Under the pieces are notes generated by a model that was given only the letters and a program-made list of their open reading frames with translations, ran no database searches and was not told the DNA's origin. The position numbers and the translations under genes are program-made. From Chrysomallon squamiferum (taxonomy: Eukaryota > Mollusca > Gastropoda > Neomphalida > Peltospiridae), in assembly GCA_012295275.1 (NCBI GenBank), contig CM022672.1, positions 6,638,943-6,702,942 of the forward strand: a stretch of 64,000 nucleotides of DNA, read 5' to 3'. Every line of letters starts with the position of its first letter. The first letter of the stretch is position 1. Of the stretch, positions 56,122 through 64,000 are shown piece by piece.

Positions 56122-56387
56122 CTTTTTTTTAAAAATATTTTTATTCAGAGTTCAGTTCAAATACTAGATTTGTTTGTGTTTTACAGTTAAGAGAGTTAGT
56201 GGGAATGTGTATTAATCCTGACCCAGAAAAAAGACCAACAATAGAATATGTTTATAGTGTTGCGCAACAGATGTTTACTTGGAGTCAGCAGCCACAACAG
56301 GTGCAGCATCAACAACAGCAGCCACTCCCTACTGTTGTGCAGCAGACAAATACATTCCAAGCTATAGCTACTCCTGGCAGTCAGTGA
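51636..56387 (+). CDS. NIMA-related kinase of the NEK6/NEK7 type, 8 coding exons
   Basis: Coding exons 51636-51833, 52049-52111, 52789-52899, 53138-53246, 53878-53985, 55206-55300, 55746-55859 and 56187-56387 join in phase to 332 residues. The protein is almost all kinase domain: GKGQFSEVY loop, VALKKVQ lysine, [58 protein letters not shown] (DLG as in NEK6/7) and activation loop [23 protein letters not shown]6/7 act with NEK9 at mitotic entry on spindle and pore targets, and NEK7 also licenses the NLRP3 inflammasome in vertebrates. After the domain there is an extra tail of about 35 residues, rich in glutamine ([13 protein letters not shown]). One gene here probably represents the pre-duplication ancestor of both vertebrate paralogues. 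Confidence 0.95.
52946..52980. repeat. A run in a NEK6/7 intron
   Basis: 35 A followed by a short AAT array. Confidence 0.9.
56093..56130. repeat. T run upstream of the last NEK6/7 exon
   Basis: About 30 T with one C, in the intron before the final coding exon. Confidence 0.85.
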
Positions 56388-58112
56388 AAACTTGGCTGGC
56401 TTGTCAGCAAGTACTGTACATTCCTTTATCAGTTCATTTGTGTTCCTTCAAAGTGTTTAGTACATTTAGCAGTTAAAAATCACTGTTAACAGTTCAGAAT
56501 CACTATTAGCAGTTCATAATGACTAATATCTTTGCAAAATAACTGCAAGCACTTAAAGACTATTGATAGTAGTTTAAAACCACTTAAAGCAATTCATAAT
56601 CACTGTTAGAATTTCTAAAGTCAGTGATAGCAATTTAATGATTACTGATAGTTTAAAATCAGAAAATAGTTTAAAGATTAGCAATAGTTTAAAATCAGTG
56701 TTAGTAGTTTAAAGATTAGTGATAGTTTAAAAACAGATAGCATTTTAAAGATAACTGACAGCAGGTTAAAATCACTAATACCAGTTTTAATTTTAATTTT
56801 ATTTTAATGGTTTTTTTTTTTAATTTTATTTATTTATTTATTTATTTCAGAAAAGCTGAAAAGATTTTACAAAAATTCCTGACATTTTTTTTTTGAAAAG
56901 CAAATATTTGCTTGAAGTAGATTTGCTTTAGCTCAGGGGTCTTAAACATTTTGGGTCAAGTGGGCAAACTCAAATTTGACAGAGATTTTATTTTATTTAT
57001 TTATTTATTTATTTTTTTTTTTTTTTTGTCGATCCAGTAGGTATTAGTGAAACTAAGTCAGGGTGAATACCTGATCAATATGTATAGCAGTATCATTTTA
57101 TTTCTCAACAGAAAGCAGTGAAAATATTTAAGGTGCACTATCTTCTTGTTTTGTTGTTAGTAAGATTTATGAAACTGGTGTTTCTTCTAATAATCTTACA
57201 CTTAACTGAGATTAAACAGTCAAGCTTGAAAAAGTTATTTTACTTTTTTAATTAGCTATTGATAGTTAAATGCAGTCTACAGATGATGATTAGAAATTTG
57301 TGTGTGTCAATGTGTGTGTGCTCATTAGAGATTGAAACATGGTAAATAATTGTAAAAAAAAGAAAGAAAAAAAAGATTTGTTCTAAAGTGCAAGCATTAA
57401 ATACTGCTAAATGTACAAACTCATGTATACATGTACATGCATGAGCATTATAAGATATGCTACCCTCTGAAACACTGCTCACTTTGCAGAGTAGACTTAG
57501 TGCATATACATAACTGTGATACTGCAGACATTTCTGAATGACAGTGTGTGTACTGAGTAGTTATTTAAAACCAACAAATCCTGGTTTGTTAGTTTAGATT
57601 TATCGTTGAAAACCTGACAAGTGTTGTAATCAGATTTTCATTTTCCACAGAACAATGAATGTTTTTTTTTAGATTTCATGAATAAAATAACATAAAAAAA
57701 AAATATTTGCATCACTAGGACAGATAAATAATTTCTTCACAAGTTAAGGAAAGACTAGACTTCTGCTGTTATTAACTGCATTTTTAAATTGTATATTTTA
57801 TTACTGTTGTACAAGATCAAGATGTCTAATTCTTGATCTTATTTATTTATTGTTGACAGTATATCTGCAGGAACAGATATCTCATAGTGATGTGTTTTTG
57901 GGCAGAACTGTAACTGCCAGCTTTTAAATGCATTAAAAAATAGACAGTGTAGATTATAAATCATATTTATTATAAATTGTTATAAATTATATGTATAATT
58001 TCAATTATAAAAGGAATTATATGTACTACTATATGGTAATAGTTTTAGGTTGAAAAAGAAAAATTATTTTTTAAATTTATTCAGAATATATTACTTTTTA
58101 AAAATAAATCCC

Positions 58113-58163
<51 letters not shown>

Positions 58164-58684
58164 ACAAACACACAGTGTTATATCATATCTATATGAAAAT
58201 AATGAGATAATAAAATTCCATCAGATATACTTTTACAAATACGTTGTCTTCCTAAACCACTTACATTGTTCTGTTGAAACAATATGTTATGTAAAACACA
58301 GGTAACAATATCTGTTTTAAAAGTAACTGATGTTATTACTTGGAGGTGTTTATCACTTGTTTGTTGAGGATTTACTGTTGATAATCTAGATTTTCTTTCC
58401 TTCAGTTTTAAAATAATAACAGAAAATGTACAAATAACCAGTGTTGTATAGCATTTTGATGTGCATTAGATATATAACTTTATAATTATAGTATTACTGT
58501 TTATTTTTCATTTCTTTTCTTCCTAGTCTTATACTAACAGGCTTTTTTGTGCAAAATCTTTGTTGTATTTGATTTTGTTTCCTATTTATTTTGTGCCAAT
58601 ATTTATGTGATCCGTCCATTTTTACATCGTTTTATGCTTTTATTTGTGAATTGCTAAATACAAAATTTTATAAATTATTAATAT

Positions 58685-58721
<37 letters not shown>

Positions 58722-61149
58722 CATATTTAGTATTGCAGTTTAAACTTTGGATATGTTTTGTAATTTTCTGACAGGAAAATCATGTGATATTTAAGATTTT
58801 TTAATTTAAGTAATCATCATGTTAATTTTCTATGGTAGGAAGTTAAAACCAGTCACAGGAAAGTACCTGAATTAACTGAATGTTTGCATTTAAAGACAAA
58901 TGATTAAACAGTAACTCCTGCCTTTTGTTGCTAACATGTATAATTATATGACTGTTGTTTCTGTTTGTTCCTCCTAGTTAATATATAATTTCATATTAGT
59001 GACTTCCAGTTGCTCTTAGGTATTTTTTTTTTTTTTTCATTTTCAGTATTACATTGTTTAATGTCTTGTTCACTGCAAACTATAAACAGCTGGGTTTTTT
59101 TTTGTTTTTTTGGTATGTAATTTTAAATTTTTATTTTTCTCTCATGATTAATATTTTATTTTTTCAATTTTTACTTTAAACAAATCTGCATATGGTACAC
59201 AAAATACATTATTTTTTCATGTTTTAATGACAACTTATTTTTACACTGTAATCATGAAATAAAAACAGATTATAAAATGCAAATTCATATTTTCAGACGG
59301 TTGTTTATTTCACAATTTTCAGTAATGATAAAGTATAAAAATTAAAATAAATTATAAAGGATGCCATTTTATTTTTATCATATAAATTTATTTTTGAAAA
59401 CAAATTGTTTCTTTGTGAAGTTTTTATTTTATTATCCTTTATAAGTTTATTGTTATCACCTGTAATATTTAAATATTTGGTATTAATTTAAATACATGTA
59501 CATTATATTTGAGGTTACAGAATGCAATTAAAATGCATTTATGTTTATAATTCAGGAATTTATTTAAAATACTATATATTTTGGTGTAAGGAATATATTT
59601 TCAAATACTTTACATTAGGATTAAGGAACATATTTTAAAAACTTCTTCATAGTTGATTTATTGTTTAACAGTGCCCTAGCACAAGTATTAATAACTTGTT
59701 GAGTACAAGTCTACAGGCATAATAATTTTGTATTAAAGAATCCATTTAAAATATTTTACTTCCAGAATTTATTTGATTCAGCAGGTACTGACTATTTTTT
59801 AAGAAACTAAAATTTCCCACAAATGTTAATATCCTCTCTTTTTAATTTTTGTTTTTATTTTATTTTATAACCTTTTAACTGTTAATTGTTGGATATGGAA
59901 ATTTACACCAGTAGGAATACTGTTAGTAATTTACAATACATTGTTAGATAAACTGGCTGAACTTGAGTACCAATTGGCTGAAGATGTTATTTTCATGAAC
60001 AAAAAATGTTGTTAATTAGCCATGTACTTAATATTAAATGGTTTCACTTTTTCATGTACATACCGATATAGATTTTTATATGTAGTCCATATAAATTGCA
60101 TTGAATACATAATGTACTCTGTGAATGAAATCTGATTGTTAGTGTGGAATTTTAATGCTGTTACAGAGTTGGTATCCCATAGGATATAATGGATCTTTCA
60201 GATTCAACAATAATTGTTAATGTTTTTGTTACAGGCCGATAAAATTGCATGTTATTCTTTGTTGTTTGTGATAAATATTGTAGAAGGAGATTAATTTAAA
60301 AAATATCTTAAATTAATAATAAGAAAAAAGATCCTATCTGTAAGTTGTCATTTAAATACTATACAAAAAAGAACAGTTTGAAATGTTTTACAAGATATAT
60401 ATTTCAAAAATAAAATCTTTTGTTAAAGTTAAAAAAATCTTCATGACATTTGGATCTATGTAGTTTTTATTTATTTATTTGTTTTATTGTTCTTTTTTAA
60501 CATGTCTGCCCAAAATACTATTTAATGGCCTTTCAATTCACATATCCATTGTAATTCATATTTTACTTGCACAGTTTCAGTATAAAATTAGATGGCCCCC
60601 AAAAGAAAAAAATATTTTTAAATAAAGAAAAATCTGTTCAAACTTGTTTCTTTTTCAGAGATGTATTAAAATGACAACACTCAAATATCAAAGAAATATA
60701 TGTGTGTGTTTTGGGCTTTTTTTTAAATAACATTAGTTGTTGTTGTTTTTTGTTGTTGTTGTTGTTATTATTTAAAATTAATTTATAAAATGTAAGTAGT
60801 TGATTTTGAAGCAAAAAGTGAAAAAAAATATTGCATAAAGAAGTACTTTTGAAAAGCAGACAAGGATTTCATAAATACCAGAATATTTACTCATAACGAA
60901 GAACACTAGTCATGTATTTTAAAATAATGAATGAATGATAAATGAAATTTTAAAAATAATAAAACAAAAAATGTCTTAGTCATTAATATGAAAATCCGTC
61001 CTATAAATATAAATTCATGTTCTACACAAAACATTATTTATTGTTGCCTGCCTGTGATGTTTGATTTCTGTGATATGAAGTACCATTTGAGAAGAAAGAA
61101 AAACAAAGGTAGTAGATAATGTTGATTTGTTTTCAGATTATCATCATCA

Positions 61150-61180
<31 letters not shown>

Positions 61181-62400
61181 TTTATATATTTTTATTAATT
61201 TTTATTTTTATTTTTTTCTGTATCTTAAACATATATATATTTATAAAATTTAAAAATATATATATATATATATGTTTCATACAGAACAAACAAGTTAATC
61301 CGTAAAATATGAAAAATTACAATGAATGCTTACTCAGTTACTGTTTTTTGTTTACATTTTGACACTTCGTAGTTAATTTCATTATTTATTTTTTATTTAT
61401 TTATTTATTATTTTTTATCTACTGATCAAAAATTATTTGGTATCTTTAATGTTTTAATCTTTAAAACAAAATATGTATTAATTAGTATTTGAAATATGAA
61501 AATTGTTTTTAAATAATAATAATAATTTTGGATAAGAATGTTGGATAAGAATCCACAAGGCTTTAGGAAGTGTAGATTTGTAAATCTTGTTGTGGATTTT
61601 TTTTACTTATTATTATTTTTTTATTATGTTACAGTGTTGTCAGAAAAAGCATGATGCTAATGTGTTCATATTTTAGGCTGAAAAACTATGTTGTACAGCG
61701 TTTGTCCGTCCATCCTTGTGTTAGTTAAACCAAGCAATCTTGCCTTTTTTGCAGGTTTGTGAAATTTGCTCAATGCTGTCATCTGTTAACATTCCAGAAA
61801 TGGAAATCTGCTTTTATACTTTCCTTTCCTTGTGGTTCCATAATTACATTTCACAACAAGAATAATTTATTTTTCACTTGACCTGTTTGGCTGGAGTCAA
61901 ATTAGTTTTATCCCATCCTTTCTGATAGCTATTTTTATGTTGGCTTATTTAGTATTTGATTTTATACAGTTACAAATATTATTTTATTTTTATTTTTATT
62001 TTTTTTTAAATGGAAAAATAACAATAAAATTAATTTTTAAAATCTCTGGGTAATTGACTTTTTATACTTTCTAAATTGTTTTTATTTATTTTATTATTAT
62101 TATTTTTTTTTTTATATTTTTTTTTAAGCATAAATGTGACATTGACTACAAATTGCAGTTATACCATAATATCAGTTATAAAAACAAAACTTGGTTACAG
62201 AATTGGCTTGCGTTCATATATCTGCATTGACATTTACATTTCCCCATTAACCTTCTGACTGGATGGAATAGTTATAATTTGTTATAATCTTCGTTCTAAA
62301 GACAATTTATTGTTTTGTCTGCTGTACATACTGGTACCAGCAGTTATTTAAAATAATAACTTCTGTATTGTAAATAAAGTGTGAGTGAATACAGCTGAGT
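56388..62400 (+). other. Probable long 3' UTR of the NEK6/7 gene and intergenic sequence
   Basis: No coding exon is visible in about 6 kb. Candidate AATAAA signals occur at several places (for example near 57683, 60408 and 62371), so the 3' end is unresolved. The first part has many short repeats of the type ACTGTTAGCAGTTTAAA (about 56470-56790). CA (58117-58175) and TA (58689-58720) arrays lie within. Confidence 0.45.
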
Positions 62401-62859
62401 TTTATTTTATTTTAGTTATTTGTTTAATGTAAGTTTTAATTAACTTAGATTTTAATTTACATTTTCAGAATATGCATACAGACGCTCGATCTGGAATATT
62501 TTCATTGTGGCAAATCTAGCATAATAGACTCATAGCCTTTGTGGTGTCTCAAATATTTTTATTTTTTATTTTTTTTATTTATTTATATTTGTGCTATATT
62601 TAACACCCTTCGGTTTTTTGATTTACCAGACAACTTTTCAATTTGTTACATCCAGGGTTGATTGTGGGTGTGGGTGTGGGTGTCTGTGTGTGTCTGATAA
62701 ATTTCAGAAGTAATTGTAGCTTCTGTCTGCTTTATTGATAGATTAAACTATAATTTGAGGGGGTTTGGGCTTTGTTTAATTAAATATTTTATTATTATTA
62801 TTATTATTATTATTTTAATTTATACTAAAAGGAAAAAAACTATTATGACACTAAAGATA

Positions 62860-63640
62860 TGGAAAGAGAAATGTCCGAAGGTATGGAAACGAGCAACAGT
62901 CCATGAAAATGGCGCACCTGCTATGTGCAAATGTACAGAGAATCCAGAGCGATGTTCGCACAGTCACTTGTCAGTTTGTCCATTGATACAGGCTGGCACC
63001 ATCGTCTCATTGAGGTTACAACGCATTAGAGAAAATTTCTGGAAATGCCATTGCAGATCGGAGGAAGGATATTAGCCAGTGTTCCAGCAGTGTTGATGGA
63101 GGATTTGGAATACATCGCTCGATTTCATCCCACGACCTCCAAAATGACCTTGACGTCTGTAGTCACGTATACTGCCGTGAAATGTTCGGAGATGGAAACG
63201 ATATTCATCACCATTCAGGTGTTGCCTATATCACTGGAACGATGTGGATGTCGATATTGTGGCTGCAGGACTGGCCTTCTGGCTGATTGTCTTGCGTGTA
63301 TGCAGCAGATGCGTTGTCGGACTGCAACTGCTGGTGGTACGGGTGGAAGTATTGCTGGCTGGAACCTATTTCGTTTATGTGTGTTTTGGGTCCATGTGTG
63401 CTTTTTAAAGGATTGTCGCGGGTGGTCGGCCGCTACGGTGACTGTCCCTGACCTAGTCGTTCTGTTGATATCATTGCCATAAGTGACATACGATGTTTCC
63501 GTTGACGTTGAATTGATGTGCGACGTCACGCTGCGAGATCCCAGATTCACGCATCCTTATCACCATCTACAGTTTTCACTCAGAAGTGGCTTGACAAAAT
63601 TGCATCAAACAGCTCACTAATGGTGCTTTTTTTTTGACGT
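62860..63640 (-). mobile_element. Decayed Tc1/mariner transposase relic
   Basis: On the minus strand from 63562 downwards the frame reads MRESGISQRDVAHQF, then NVNGNIVCHLWQ, stop, YQQND, stop, VRDSHRSGRPPATI. This is the helix-turn-helix and GRPR-like linker of Tc1/mariner transposases. Several stops follow and the catalytic region is not recognisable. The block is richer in G+C than its surroundings, as expected for an inserted coding relic. Outer limits are guesses from base composition. Confidence 0.6.
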
Positions 63641-64000
63641 CTGGACTTCATAAGGGTGCTCAGAGTGGCCACGATTTACTGCTGAAAGTCTGGCCTTTTA
63701 ATGGTGGACAGGATTTCTCCGGAATATTTTATGTTTCTTGTAATCCCTGCAACAACTGCTTGGTTGCATGTCATCGAGCTGTCTCGTGTTCATTTTCTCT
63801 GGATTACATCAGTAAATCCATTCACAAATTTATTACTCCAAATATCTATGATCATTAACTTTTGTCTTTTAGTATATCTATTTTATTTTATTTTATTGGT
63901 ATTTTTTTTTTTTTTTAAATTTATTTATTTATTTATTTATTTTTAATATTATTATTTTAAATTCTTTAAAACATTAATTATACCAAGCAAACAGAATTTT

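Noticed and set aside
62755-63075. 106-residue plus-strand frame
   Set aside because: Starts in an ATT array and overlaps a decayed transposon; no family recognised.

Overview
This is an animal nuclear genome window, about 70% A+T by eye. It has spliced genes with GT-AG introns, many microsatellites and decayed DNA transposons. The gene complement (CDK9, a leucine-rich-repeat/TIR receptor, an ankyrin/SOCS-box protein, FAM78, NUP214, a NEK6/7 kinase) is bilaterian. Long CATA, AAT and AT arrays and an intronless Toll-like receptor fit a lophotrochozoan, most likely a mollusc. That placement is inference, not proof.

Layout. 0.2-3.0 kb: complete 4-exon CDK9 on the minus strand. 4.2-6.2 kb: a ZBED/hAT transposase-like gene (minus) broken by one frameshift. 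8.3-10.8 kb: intronless Toll-like receptor (minus). 11.9-12.9 kb: intronless ankyrin-repeat/SOCS-box gene (minus). 13-19.8 kb: repeats, a pogo/Tigger-like MITE and unassigned sequence. 19.8-20.9 kb: two-exon PLPP6/7-type lipid phosphatase (minus). 21.9-26.1 kb: three-exon FAM78 (plus). 28.5-48.5 kb: 28-exon nucleoporin NUP214 (minus), resolved from start to stop. 49.9-56.4 kb: NEK6/7 kinase (plus). 56.4-64 kb: a likely long 3' UTR, intergenic sequence and a Tc1/mariner relic.

How the genes relate. NUP214, FAM78 and the PLPP gene lie side by side as NUP214, FAM78A and PLPP7 do on human 9q34.13. CDK9 and NEK6 also map to 9q33-34 in human, so this looks like a piece of an ancestral bilaterian linkage block. 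NUP214 (cytoplasmic face of the nuclear pore) and the NEK6/7 kinase (mitotic entry) are divergently transcribed about 1.4 kb apart.

Three reading-frame breaks (ZBED-like gene, NUP214 exons 4 and 20) are each repaired by adding one base in a short A/T run, which suggests consensus deletion errors in the assembly rather than three dead genes. I found no convincing new biological system. The strongest observations are the conserved synteny, the frameshift pattern, two GC-AG introns in NUP214, and repeat-driven changes at coding and splice sites.
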